Shown here: piece after piece, positions 10,013 to 20,552 of the stretch | Position numbering within the stretch: the stretch's first letter is position 1 | How the letters are laid out: each line of letters begins with the position of its first letter | Assembly: GCA_031002005.1 (NCBI GenBank) | Contig: JARYHS010013630.1 | Span: forward strand, 238,521,539-238,585,538 | DNA: 64,000 nt | From: Vandiemenella viatica | Lineage: Eukaryota > Arthropoda > Insecta > Orthoptera > Morabidae | Reading direction: 5' to 3' | Position numbers and translations under genes: made by a program | Notes under the pieces: model-generated | Database searches by the model: none | Told to the model about the DNA's origin: nothing | The model's input: only the letters and a program-made list of their open reading frames with translations

Positions 10013-10321
10013 GTTACTTGTTAATAGCAGATTCGGAATGACAAATTTGTACAACCTGCCCAGGCGGGGAGGCTTTGTGGGCCCTCTTCTCACAGCGGAC
10101 GCGTATATAGTTTTTAAATTCGGTATACGGGCGCTCATAACGCGGCATATGACCGGTGTACTGCCGCAATGAAAATCCGGTAATTGATCGCGGTCGCGAG
10201 TTTAGTTCCCGCACTCGGTGTAATAAGATATTTCTGCCCGCAGTGGGGAGGAGGGCCTCCTAAGCCTCCCAGCCTGGTTTGATAGAAATTTGTCATTCCG
10301 AAACTGCTATTAACAAATAAC
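10013..10321. mobile_element. 309-bp MITE with ~85-bp terminal inverted repeats
   Basis: The left end GTTACTTGTTAATAGCAGAT continues TCGGAATGACAAATTT, CCAGGCGGGGAGGCTT and GGGCCCTC. The right end, reverse-complemented, reads GTTATTTGTTAATAGCAG, TTTCGGAATGACAAATTT, CCAGGCTGGGAGGCTT, AGGCCCTC. The middle (about 10105-10235) is unique and non-coding. The copy at 62042-62351 is the inverted counterpart. No target duplication is obvious, so the superfamily is unclear. Confidence 0.75.
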
Positions 10322-10325
10322 GCGC

Positions 10326-10332
10326 ACACGCG

Positions 10333-10366
<34 letters not shown>

Positions 10367-10437
10367 CACACACACACACACACACACACACGAGCACACA
10401 CACACACACACACACACGAGCACACACACACACACTC
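10326..10437. repeat. Compound (AC)n microsatellite interrupted by GAGC
   Basis: AC dinucleotides are broken at regular intervals by GAGC, giving higher-order units of about 20-30 bp. In the right copy (61960-62040) the array is shorter and more interrupted. Confidence 0.9.
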
Positions 10438-10589
10438 TAGTGATCGGAGCCAACTCGACCTTCCTTTAACTAGCCTGTATGGATGTAGGATGTGCAGTTC
10501 CTTTCCTCCACTTATATTTGTGTGTGCGTGTGTGTGGCGACGTATGAATTTGTGGGTGAGACCTAGTATGAATATGGAAGTTATGATAT

Positions 10590-10945
10590 CTGGCTGACAG
10601 CCAAGTGTCTATTGGCAACTCATTGTACCTGGGGCACATGTTACTAAATGGGAGAAAGGGTTGTGGTGTGGGAGAGAGACGTGGGGTGATGATGTGAACA
10701 GTTTGGCACCTAGAACACACGTTAGTAAATGGCAGAGAGGTCTGTAGTGTGAGAGAATCGAGACTATGTTAATGTGAACAGTTTCGATTACATTTTACTG
10801 ATAAGGAGAGAGGACTGTGGCGTAGAAGAGACAAGACGAGGCTGGTGTAAATAGTTAGGTATCAGGGACACATGTTACTGAATTACAGAGAGTGTTGTGA
10901 TGGGGGAAAGGAGAGGCAAGATTCTCTAGCCTTTCTTCCGAGTCT
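10590..10945 (+). repeat. Minisatellite block 1, ~85-bp degenerate unit
   Basis: Units follow a pattern like GTGAACAGTTTGGYACCT, RGRACACATGTTACT, AATGRSAGAGAGG, TTGTGRTGTGRGAGAGA. About four units are visible here and about two and a half at 11785-12015; both blocks are present inverted in the right copy. Confidence 0.65.
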
Positions 10946-11074
10946 GCATTGCAGTGCTGTGAAATAGTTAACAACGAGATCATTAGAGCAAGGAGAGAAT
11001 TGGGAACAATAAACCGGACGGAATAGCAGAAAGAGTGATTTTATGAAAGCATGAATAAACTAAAACTATATGGT

Positions 11075-11152
11075 CGCACCGTAATTCGAACCTAGGTCCC
11101 CGAATGCCGAACATTAACCACTCATCCACCCTGCTCGGTGTACCAGAAAGCA
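11075..11152 (-). repeat. tRNA-like head of a second, older SINE
   Basis: On the minus strand GTGGATGAGTGGTTAATG (A-box-like) is followed about 30 bases later by GGTTCGAATTACGG (B-box-like). It is also present in the right copy (61262-61325). It lacks acceptor-stem pairing and CCA context, so it is not a functional tRNA gene. Confidence 0.5.
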
Positions 11153-11221
11153 AGTATATGAAGACTGTATATGTACGAAGCATAAGTTTACCACAAGCTG
11201 GCACTTGATTTTAGACATACT

Positions 11222-11510
11222 TTGGCCATGAGGCCTGGGTGGATAAAATATACAAACACTCACTTTTATATACGAGTGACCTAACAACATACGACAGTAC
11301 AAGTTAGGAGGCTATCTTCGGAGTAATCTGACTAGTGTCTGCACATATGGTGACGTTCCGGATACTTGTCGATGTGTGGAGATTTTCTATGAAAATGTGT
11401 GTCATCATGTCTGTTTAATGACCATGAAGCTATCTGTTAGCTAAGAGCAGTATAGTAACTTTATCGTGAGCGCTGGCTAGTTGACGAAAGACGCAGTTAC
11501 AAACAAATGT
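11222..11510 (+). repeat. Internal inverted repeat, arm 2
   Basis: Partner of 8200-8485 in opposite orientation; see that entry for the shared words. Confidence 0.65.
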
Positions 11511-11604
11511 CATACTTGATCCGGAATCCGAGGTTTGGCGTTAGATGGGGGGCGTTGCAACCCGACGAAAACCTCTTTAGGGTCCTGTTTGGCTGAAAAA
11601 GTTA

Positions 11605-11760
11605 AGAATAATAGGCGTAATACTTAAAGAAACACAGAGAACGATAAGCAGCTTCTGTCTAGAGGGAAATTTCCTGGATATAAAGTGGCAACAGCGCAAG
11701 ACCATGCAAAATATGGCATTGCAACCTGTATTAAGAATGGCTCTTGAATTTACTCACGCA
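11605..11760 (+). pseudogene. Possible LINE endonuclease fragment
   Basis: The plus strand, and better its counterpart on the minus strand of the right copy (60640-60805), reads LKESHTENDKQLLSRGKLPG then YKVAIAQDHAKYGIATCIKN. This resembles the N-terminal half of LINE apurinic endonucleases (LQET..DD..L...GY......H..YGIATY+R). It is short and broken in this copy, so the call rests on a loose pattern. Confidence 0.35.
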
Positions 11761-11784
11761 TTTGTGGTACTTGGTGCGCGAGTT

Positions 11785-12015
11785 TCTGAATGCCAGAGAG
11801 GGTTGTGATGTGGGAGAGATGAGACAAGCCTAATGTCAACAGTTTTCTACCTGCAACACTGTTACTGATTAGGAGATAGATAGGAGATGTGGAAGAGACG
11901 TGAAATGGCTGATGTAAATAGTTGGATACCTGAGACACATGTTACTGATTGTAGAGACGAAGCTGATGTGAGCAGTATGATACCTACGGAACATATTACT
12001 GAATGACAGAAGGGA
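11785..12015 (+). repeat. Minisatellite block 2, same ~85-bp unit
   Basis: About two and a half diverged units of the block-1 pattern, for example GATACCTGAGACACATGTTA near 11925. Confidence 0.6.
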
Positions 12016-12029
12016 ATTGGTTTACAGAC

Positions 12030-12230
12030 TTCAGGTAGACTATTGCTTGCATATTACGGTATCGTTTGGGACACCCATTTTGGGTATCAAATACAGGAGT
12101 TGTACGGTGTGCAAAAGTGGGCAACTAGTTTTATTTATGAATCCTACCCGTTACTGATGTAAAAAAGAAGTTGGATTGGGGGTCATTGGAAAACAGAAGA
12201 AGGTTAGAGAAAAGCGCTGGGAGATTAGAC
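12030..12230 (+). pseudogene. LINE reverse-transcriptase C-terminal fragment
   Basis: Combining frames, the plus strand shows YGIVWDTHFGYQIQELYGVQ, KWATSFI and, in another frame, KKKLDWGSLENRRRLE. These are the successive motifs of the RT tail in the CR1/Jockey/L2 group. The inverted copy is at about 60190-60395. Confidence 0.5.
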
Positions 12231-13320
12231 GACGTATTTTGGCAATGATGCTAAGAATGTATCTTAGTCAAATGATTGGGAGTAGTGTGTGGAAGAGAAA
12301 TGATGACCATCAGCACGAGCAGGTACTTGATGTATAAGGTAGTGGGAAATTTTTTTATATATCCACTCTGACAACAGGCGAGAAGGAAATTAGTAAGATT
12401 AGCACTTATTAATAGACGGTGTTTTATTCCTGGACCATACGAAGTACTCATGCTGTGCTGTAAAATAGAGTTAAAAGGAAGGTAAAAGGGTTGTTAATAT
12501 ATGCCATAGCGTATATCACTCTGTTTCTGGCGAATCACTGACAAAACCTCTTTACTTACAAAAGATGACAGGTTTAATGGTTGTCTCCGGTAACATGAGG
12601 ATTCCTACCCTCTATTAGGTGGGAATGAAAGAGTGGCCATATGGTGACTGCGGTGCTGAATATCAAACCATCAACCACATATTTTAAATCAATTTTCTTT
12701 CCTCACATACATTTGTGTTGTGATCGCATATCAATTTCTCTATTGATTTGTCAACTACTGTTCGGTCTTAATTTTTCACACTCCTCCTTTGTGGCCCGGT
12801 GCTACTATCGCATTTAAATCTGGATGTTATGACATCTTTCCTTTGCCATTAGTCTCAATTTTTACTCGATTAAGTGTGTTCATAAATCTGTAAGAGACCT
12901 GCATCCGTCTGCCCCTTTTTTCAGGCATCACGCAAAGACCTCCTAATCAATTTCGATGAGGTTTCACACTGCATATCGTCTTGATTAAAATCTGAGTGAC
13001 GTCAAGTGAACGGATAACGGAGCGGTAAAAGATCATTCTGATGAACTTGTATATTATCTAGCAAAGAGTAGAACTTGTAATAGAAAACCAGGTTGGGGCA
13101 TAAGCTTTAACCACATATGTTGCTAGAATAATATATTTTCATATGGTGCTTCAACAGAAACATAAAAGATGGAGATTTGGGTCAGCGCGCTCGGCTTTGC
13201 ACAGAGATCAGCGTTCACCTTCCCAGCTTTATTTGGGAAATATAACCGGCAGGTTGTCGCAAAGGTAGATCCTGACGACACAGAAGTAGTATCCACTGGA
13301 AAAAAATATCTCCTGAGATC
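12231..13320. other. Interior of the composite element without recognisable genes
   Basis: The sequence is conserved in the right copy (59060-60180) but I find no motif. Open frames here are not conserved between copies. Confidence 0.4.
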
Positions 13321-13330
13321 ACAGATATCG

Positions 13331-13665
13331 TTACAACAAGTGATGTAGTTTGCACGCATTCAGACTGCTGGTGTGATGTGTTGCAAAGGATTGATTGACC
13401 TTTTAGACAAAGTACAGAAAAGAGCCACTCAATTTGTGATTGCTTGCCGCAGTTCTTACAAAAGCATAACAGAATTGATACATCGATTGGGCTGGGCAGA
13501 CAATCGCCGTAGGTTTGAACTTATGGGCAAAAATTACGCGTGCGATGAAATATTTCACACCAACGACAGGAGAGACAAGATTAGAGAAACAAGGTATCGT
13601 ACTGATGCTTATATGAAGTCTTTCTTCCCTCGTGTCATTCGAGTTTGAGACACTTGTAATAGGCT
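13331..13665 (+). pseudogene. LINE reverse-transcriptase C-terminal fragment (best preserved)
   Basis: The frame at 13373-13648 reads LIDLLDKVQKRATQFVIACR, then SSYKSITELIHRLGWADNRR, and ends SFFPRVIRV. It matches the end of CR1/Jockey-group RT proteins (DKVQKRA..FV...S.T.L..LGW..L..RR...F......FFPRT...WN.L). The right copy (58770-59062, minus) retains CRKGLIDSLDKVQKRATQFV. Only the tail survives; no catalytic RT motif is present. Confidence 0.75.
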
Positions 13666-14700
13666 AGAGAAAATAATTAACTTCTTCTTCACCTTCGATG
13701 AATTTCGCCATGGTCAAATTGGAATCTTTGGATTTACAGCCTGGGAGCTTGTGTGGGACAGTATTTGTCAATCATATCACAAATATTTTCCACGTGTGCC
13801 CAGGAACTGAGTCTGGTGGATTGGCAAATAGGCTTGAAAAAAGATTGGTTTGACATCGGTGAAGAGATTGAAATGTAATCACATCACAAAATGTATGTAA
13901 GGAAAGAAACTGGTTATCAAATATGCAAACTTTGCTGTAGGCAGTGACATTTATATGGGTCTCAATGAGTGGGCATATTTCAAATGAAATGGACAAGGGA
14001 GCCTTAGCACTAGGATTGAAATGCACGTAGTTGATGGAGAGAGTAATTGCTTATCTTAATATTCATCTAGGGTACACACACATACATCAAGAAATCATTT
14101 CAATGCCTCTTTGAGTTTAAAAACTGGGTGCGTTCTCACTGGACGTCTCGTCTGTTTCAATTTCAGAAACATCATTGCACTTAATATAATACATCCTGTA
14201 AATATTGGAAATGTAGCCAAAATTTGTGAGTTATCATTAATGCTGTTAACTATTAAATATATTGGATCGTAACGAATCCATCTCTAATCCAACACGATGT
14301 GTAAAAGTTGGTATGTTTATTTAGGCTACTAATTTTGACGGAGTAACGTATATGGAATATTGCTGTACTGTATCCCAATTTGACTGATTAGTAGTATGTG
14401 CGCTGCAATAACATTATGACATGGAAACGATACTGTTCTGTAAGTAATACCCGCTAATGTGGACTTCTTCTTTTTTTAGTAAAATCGGAATGGTTCTCAC
14501 TTAGTCAAATGCGAGTATATTTGACGAAACCACGACATAACAATTACTCAAAGAATCGAATGTCTGTAACTTTTTTTTTATTCAATTACAATAAATCAAG
14601 CTAGTTTTATAATTTCTCGTCGTAGAAGCTAAATTTTTTAATTTCGTTTTGAAAATACGTATTACGACGCTTATCTGACAATGTGTTTGACTATTTTAGT
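13666..14700. other. Interior of the composite element, non-coding
   Basis: Conserved in the right copy (57700-58690). GGGTGCGTTCTCACTGGACG near 14126 resembles a MITE end but no partner was found. Confidence 0.35.
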
Positions 14701-14708
14701 GCACTTCG

Positions 14709-15347
14709 TTGGGGCCTGGAATATTTCTTTGTACCTGCGATAGGACACCAGGCACAAGATTTCATCATATGTCTGAAATAGCCAGAGATACCTCAGCGCG
14801 ATCTCTCGAAAGTATTTGTGGACCCTACAGCAACATTGTCAGGCCGACAATATGGCGAGCTCCGCATTCTGCACTTGTACTCCGAATAACTCCACGCTTT
14901 CGCAACAGTTAATGGCTGGGAAAACATAGACGGAAATTCTTGTCGCTGACCTAGCGGCCGTGATCCAGAGTGCTGACGTCACGTCCGTGTTGAGACAATG
15001 GAAAGTATTTGTAGATCGCTAATGCATTTCGACAATGGCAAACAGACACCAGGCGGACACTTAATGGATTCATTTCGCAACACTAAATTTCGATACCTTT
15101 CACCTAGCGTGCAGAGTGTGGACGTCAGGGCAAACAGGTTGAGACAAGTTGAGCCAGACGTCATGGGATTTCCCATATTTCTCGGCCTACGTTTTAGAGA
15201 AATATAGATAATCATGTAACGGTGTTGAGTATCTTAGGTCGCGCATGCGCAGATGAAGTTTCTCGTGTCATGCGCCGGCCGGTGGCAACATCTAGCGGCA
15301 GGCAAAGAATTTTAAACTGTGACATGACGCAGTCTCTTATAAGGCAC
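14709..15347 (-). repeat. Inner terminal repeat region with tandem sub-repeats
   Basis: 14890-15080 is the inverted partner of 7899-8075. Beyond that, the words CAGAGTG.TGACGTCA and GTTGAGACAA recur about 144 bp apart (14968 and 15112), and GAAAGTATTTGT recurs at about 14808 and 15000. The terminus is therefore built from degenerate tandem modules, as in foldback elements. The sequence runs into the assembly gap. Confidence 0.6.
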
Positions 15348-16347
15348 NNNNNNNNNNNNNNNNNNNNNNNNNNNNNNNNNNNNNNNNNNNNNNNNNNNNN
15401 NNNNNNNNNNNNNNNNNNNNNNNNNNNNNNNNNNNNNNNNNNNNNNNNNNNNNNNNNNNNNNNNNNNNNNNNNNNNNNNNNNNNNNNNNNNNNNNNNNNN
15501 NNNNNNNNNNNNNNNNNNNNNNNNNNNNNNNNNNNNNNNNNNNNNNNNNNNNNNNNNNNNNNNNNNNNNNNNNNNNNNNNNNNNNNNNNNNNNNNNNNNN
15601 NNNNNNNNNNNNNNNNNNNNNNNNNNNNNNNNNNNNNNNNNNNNNNNNNNNNNNNNNNNNNNNNNNNNNNNNNNNNNNNNNNNNNNNNNNNNNNNNNNNN
15701 NNNNNNNNNNNNNNNNNNNNNNNNNNNNNNNNNNNNNNNNNNNNNNNNNNNNNNNNNNNNNNNNNNNNNNNNNNNNNNNNNNNNNNNNNNNNNNNNNNNN
15801 NNNNNNNNNNNNNNNNNNNNNNNNNNNNNNNNNNNNNNNNNNNNNNNNNNNNNNNNNNNNNNNNNNNNNNNNNNNNNNNNNNNNNNNNNNNNNNNNNNNN
15901 NNNNNNNNNNNNNNNNNNNNNNNNNNNNNNNNNNNNNNNNNNNNNNNNNNNNNNNNNNNNNNNNNNNNNNNNNNNNNNNNNNNNNNNNNNNNNNNNNNNN
16001 NNNNNNNNNNNNNNNNNNNNNNNNNNNNNNNNNNNNNNNNNNNNNNNNNNNNNNNNNNNNNNNNNNNNNNNNNNNNNNNNNNNNNNNNNNNNNNNNNNNN
16101 NNNNNNNNNNNNNNNNNNNNNNNNNNNNNNNNNNNNNNNNNNNNNNNNNNNNNNNNNNNNNNNNNNNNNNNNNNNNNNNNNNNNNNNNNNNNNNNNNNNN
16201 NNNNNNNNNNNNNNNNNNNNNNNNNNNNNNNNNNNNNNNNNNNNNNNNNNNNNNNNNNNNNNNNNNNNNNNNNNNNNNNNNNNNNNNNNNNNNNNNNNNN
16301 NNNNNNNNNNNNNNNNNNNNNNNNNNNNNNNNNNNNNNNNNNNNNNN
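15348..16347. other. Assembly gap of 1000 N
   Basis: Exactly 1000 N, the conventional placeholder length, so the true distance is unknown. Open frames crossing it are artefacts. Confidence 0.99.
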
Positions 16348-16584
16348 TAACAATACGGTGATCCTCCCTTGTGATGGTTAGACGTGGTCGACAGGAACCA
16401 AGACGTCGCGTGTGCCAGCCCTCACGTTCCCATGGAGTCCAACATCGGGTCACTGTCACATCAGAATGCCCTAAAATTTAGGTATTGGATGATCTGACAA
16501 TCCAGAAAAATGGAGACTCACAATAAGGCTCCTTTCAAACTCTGTCAAGTGTTGATAACGATGTTCCACACGAGTACGTGGCAT
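16348..16584 (-). pseudogene. Tc1-like transposase, N-terminal fragment cut by the gap
   Basis: On the minus strand a start reads MPRTRVEHRYQHLTEFERSL. After a frame break it continues TVTRCWTPWEREGWHTRRLG, then SCRPRLTITREDHRIV. This is the paired helix-turn-helix DNA-binding half of Tc1/mariner transposases (family pattern VSR.W.+W...G...R..GSGRPR.T..REDR.I). An in-frame stop occurs between the two parts. The catalytic DDE half would lie in the gap if the copy was complete. Confidence 0.75.
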
Positions 16585-16830
16585 CTCCGTGTCTTTTACA
16601 GTCATCGCTCATCATCTGACGCTGTTCACACTCCTTATGTACCTTACCAGGTCTTGCATTAACTCTAAACGTGAACTGCATCATTGCAATTTGGTGGTAG
16701 TTTTATCTGTCACAGCGAAATGTAACTTTAATCATTTACATACCTGCCGATGGTGTGTATATGTACGAAGTTACACTGACATCCGACAATGTCTTCTGGG
16801 TGCTTCAATTTTTTGTTGGTAAGTGTATAA
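16585..16830 (-). mobile_element. 5' non-coding part of the Tc1-like element
   Basis: It lies upstream of the transposase start on the minus strand. GAAGCACCCAGAAGACATTG near 16785-16806 would be close to the terminal inverted repeat, but the partner lies in or beyond the gap. Confidence 0.4.
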
Positions 16831-18500
16831 TTAATTATTGTTGATGGTTGCCGTAACAGCACATAAAAGATGCCCTGTTAATATTAAAAAAAAATAGATT
16901 AAGTTTTTCTTTCATAGATTTTAAATTAATCGAGGTTTGCAAAATACTAAACTTTATTTTAATTTGAGAAAGTAGTGAACCTTCCCTACGAGAAATACAT
17001 GAGAATTTTTCCAAGATACTGAATTTAACGAACGATGATTTTCAAATTTCAGCTAGAAAGTTTAGTCGGCATAAGATACTATCTTAGTTCGTTATAGCGT
17101 ATAGATGGTTCGTTGAGAGACATAATAAATATAGTTCGTTTCGTGTTATGGTTCAGGCCATCTCTGATGCGGGCAGCAAATGGTCACACGATGTTGCGCG
17201 TAATGAGTCTGGCTGCCAGGCGCTGATGATATAATGGTGGAAACATGTGATTGCATTGAAATGTATGTATATATTTGCACTCTTTGTATACGTTCAAGTG
17301 TAGTTTCTGATGAACAATTTCAATTAAGTACACACGTTAGTTACGGTTAACTGCATGCAAAATTCCCATTTGCAAATTTACCCGAACATAGTATACTTTT
17401 GTTCGCCTCTTGACCATCAAAGTAGGAAGAATACAGCGACTTGTACTAGAAAGGAGCTGCCTCTTGCCACGCCCCTTTTACAATTGGAAAGGGGCTGCCA
17501 GTTCACACGTACCAAGGAATCATTCACTGAACTACAGGTCAGGTTAGGAGTGTATAAAATTTTCCGTTCGTATAGGGAATGGATCCGGGGATCTTGAGCT
17601 CAGTAGTGTAACATCGGATGTACAATATTCAATCTTGAAGAATTAAGTTCTAAGCAGCACAGATCTTTAACTGAGTCTTGGTGGAAGATTACTTTCTACC
17701 AAATTCTCAAGCTACTGCACATGTCAAGATGACTGTTAAGGGAGAGTGCGAAGTGTAATTCCTGGTATCTTCGCTTAAGGTATATTCATGCGAAAGACAT
17801 CAGGGTGACTTCGTTCTTAGAAAACAGGAGGTGAGTGAAGATTGTGCGGGGGATGTATAATGGGTATACTGAGGATGAGGCCTGGATGGATATTGATAGA
17901 AGAATTACGGGTAGAATGTGGAAAATTATGACAGAGAGCCCAAAGCCGATGACAGTCAGTTGGTTAAACAACTGTGATTGTGACGCTGTTCGAGGATTCA
18001 AATTCATGATTATCATTTGCAATAGCATGATTGTAAGAATAGGGTTCTCGGCGGACCCAACTTGTGTCAACCCCGACAGCGAGATCCTTCATCCGTTACA
18101 GTATCAATAGCTGCACTACACAGTTAATGGACTAGTGTTATTTTAGTTTAGTTTCTGGTCATCTAAAATATACCGCAAATTTTATATTATATTGTAGTGG
18201 GTTGGTTGGTTGGGGAATGATTTATTACTTACTTTGCATAATTTTAAAGTCATAACCTTCCACCACCTTCTGAAAAACATATGTATTAATTTCTGGAAAC
18301 AGAGTTGAAACCGTGATTTATGTTTTTACATTTGAAAGTGACCCTAAAATTGTGATATATTTACTATTCGTAAATGCTTACAGACAGAGGCATATGTATC
18401 TTTAATCTTAACATCTGTCTGTTCAAAATTAGATCAGCAAAATACCTTGTGTTACAGTTGAGAAATAGCAAACAAACAATTACTACGATTTGAAACTGAG
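16831..18500. other. No recognisable gene
   Basis: AT-rich to about 17350, then a less AT-rich patch (17350-18110). A TATAAAA sits at 17551 without an initiator at the right distance, and a donor-like CAGGAG|GTGAGTG lies at 17831 with no convincing exon. Two frames (plus 17355-17597, 17835-18110) have no signature. Confidence 0.35.
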
Positions 18501-18510
18501 GAATTGTAAT

Positions 18511-18748
18511 TGTTTTTTTAACTGCTTCACGTCTCTCAACAGCGAGGTCTTTAGAGACGGGAAAGGATGGGGGGCAAGGAATGGGAAGGAATTCGGCCAT
18601 GGCCTTTTTAAGGAAGTATCCCGGCATTTGCCTGCAGTGATTTGTGAAACCATGGAAAATCCAAATCTGGATGCCCGGACAGGGATTCGAACCGGCGTCC
18701 TCCCGAATGCGAGGCCAGAACGCTATCCGCTACACCACCACGCCCGGT
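18511..18748 (-). mobile_element. tRNA-headed SINE, with target duplication
   Basis: Same family as 8843-9090: head, B box GGTTCGAATCC, body GGTTTTCCATGGTTTC, and a tail with GAGACGTGAAGCAGTTAAAA. Flanks are GAATTGTAAT (18501-18510) and GAACTGTAAT (18749-18758), 9 of 10 identical. Confidence 0.9.
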
Positions 18749-18758
18749 GAACTGTAAT

Positions 18759-19282
18759 ACATGTACATGGTTAAACTTTACAAATATTCAAATTTCATAT
18801 GCGACTAAAGCCAACCTCTCTTAGGCATATCGAGAGCGATGATTATGTTTGATGAATGCGATTTTGCATATACAGTAAAGCTGCCCTAACAGGTATGAGA
18901 ACATCGTATTTGATACGAAAATACGTTTTAGTTGTTCATCAGTCATCACAAATCAGTGCATATGGTTCTAAAAGCATGATTTAGACGTTAAAAGTGTATT
19001 AGACAAATTGTAAAAGCAAAGTTTTTTTCCATGCATTAGCTAAATCTCATAACATTTACAAGTTTAAATGATGGATGAGCGTTTGACATGTTCCCTCTGT
19101 CTGCCATAGCCTTACATAATTTGTGAGCTTTAGGCAGTATTATATAGAAGAGGGCGAGTGATGAGAGATACAGGCTTAAACCGTCAAATTACGCGGGACC
19201 CACATCGACTGCAATTCCAGAACACCTATTACCCTCATGCCAGCCAGCATACGCAAGATCAACGTGGCATAATGCCGATGGC
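18759..19282. other. No recognisable gene
   Basis: AT-rich; nothing identified. Confidence 0.4.
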
Positions 19283-19385
19283 TAGAGACACGGTATAGAA
19301 TAAAAGTATCGATATTGTGCCTATGAGTAGTATCGGGGAAAAAAAGTATCGTACTCTTTTATATATATATATATTGTTTTTTTTC

Positions 19386-19722
19386 TGTCACATCATCAAT
19401 TATCTGCTTCATATATTCTAATCTCTGTCTTCCTCTACAGTTCTTACCTTCGACTGTTCCATTCACCAGCAAATTAACTAATCCAGCCTGTCTCTTCTTT
19501 CTGTAAGCTTTCCACAAACTTCTTTCCTCACCCATCATTTCCAAAACTCGTTCATTTCTTACTTTGTCTGTCCACTTAATTTTCAGCATTCTTCTGTAAC
19601 ACCACATTTCAAATGCTTCAATTTTGCTTCTTTCCGGTATTCCTAAAGTCCACGTTAGCTATCGTAAAGTGCTGCGCTCCACACATAGCGTTTAAAACAG
19701 TTTTTTCTAATTCTAATTCATT
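19386..19722 (-). pseudogene. LINE 3' fragment, same family as 36756-39489
   Basis: The minus strand reads MWCYRRMLKIKWTDKVRNER, VLEMMGEERSLW and later GRQRLEYMKQII. These are nearly identical to the C-terminal region of the longer LINE at 39140-39380, though about 13 residues (the GHILRH segment) are missing. Only the post-RT tail is present. Confidence 0.85.
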
Positions 19723-20265
19723 AAAGTATTGAAAAAATTATCGATACCTGGAGGGATCTAAAGAAACTATCGATAACTTGATATTTTTAAAATTATTCAT
19801 TGGGACTGACATTTTCTTTTATATATTTTTTTTATTATTTTAAGACCAGCAAATGCGCGATGATATTATATTTTAATAATTTTTTTAAATTGTAGCTGAA
19901 TTGGCCAATATATATATATATATTTTATGATGATTAAATTTTTCAGCAATAAATCATGTTCCTTTTTGTAGTGCTACTAGGTGAAAGAATGTATTAGAAC
20001 TTAAAGAAATTAAAACAAGGTTAAACTTTATCAGACTTTATTTTTATTTTAGTTATAAATCTAATCTACAGCAAAACGCCATGACTCTTTAAACTGCTGC
20101 AGTAAGTAGCAAAAATATGTTAATATCTTATACTTCCCACTCTGCACAGTCACTTGAAAATAATAATTTATCCAGTCGTTTAAATGATAATTTGTTTCTT
20201 ATCTTTGACACTGTAATGAATATTTACGAAAATAAACTTTCGGCGGGGACTGACGTCACTGGAAC

Positions 20266-20552
20266 CAGGGGCGGATTCAGGATTTCAGTTTGGAAGGGAC
20301 TTGAGCGGATTTTGGTTTGGGGGGAAGGCTTGAATGGACTTTGGTTTTGGAGGGGGGGGGCTGAGTCTGGCAAGGGTAGTCTTTATAGTCTCCTCTTATT
20401 TCTGCCCCCTTAAAAGATCAGGAGAGCTTAAAAAAAAAAAGGGGGAAAAAAGGGTAAAAGGTCAACAGAATTACGATTTCGGGGGTGGACCTAGATACTT
20501 TTGGGGAGGGTTTGAGCCCCCAGCCCCCCCCCCCCCTGGGGATCTGCTCCTG
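20266..20552. mobile_element. hAT-type MITE, G/C-homopolymer rich
   Basis: It begins CAGGGGCGGATTCAGGAT and ends CCCCTGGGGATCTGCTCCTG; the reverse complement of the end, CAGGAGCAGATCCCCAGG, pairs imperfectly with the start. The interior has repeated GGTTTGGGG and GGTTTTGGAGG words. The expected 8-bp duplication is not evident (ACTGGAAC against GGTCAGTC). Confidence 0.5.

Larger units (their letters stand above)
7899..15347 (+). mobile_element. Large composite element, left copy (about 7.4 kb, cut by gap)
   Basis: The reverse complement of 57027-64000 matches this interval along its whole length. By eye I count about 15-20 differences over roughly 430 aligned bases near 11500-11930, about 96% identity. 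The ends carry inverted repeats (7899-8075 against 14890-15080). Inside are LINE 3' fragments in both orientations, a tRNA-like SINE head, a MITE with long TIRs, CA arrays and minisatellites, all at the same places in both copies. The SINE at 8843-9090 is the main length difference. No intact transposase or replicase gene is present. It may be a non-autonomous foldback-like transposon that absorbed other elements, or the arm of an inverted segmental duplication; the gap at 15348 hides its inner boundary. Confidence 0.7.

Noticed and set aside
10135..10431. Cys/Val-repeat open frame on the minus strand
   Set aside because: It is the translation of the CA microsatellite plus the MITE end.
15212..16459. 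Very long open frames on both strands across this interval
   Set aside because: They exist only because the 1000 N are read through; the real parts are the composite-element end and the Tc1 fragment.
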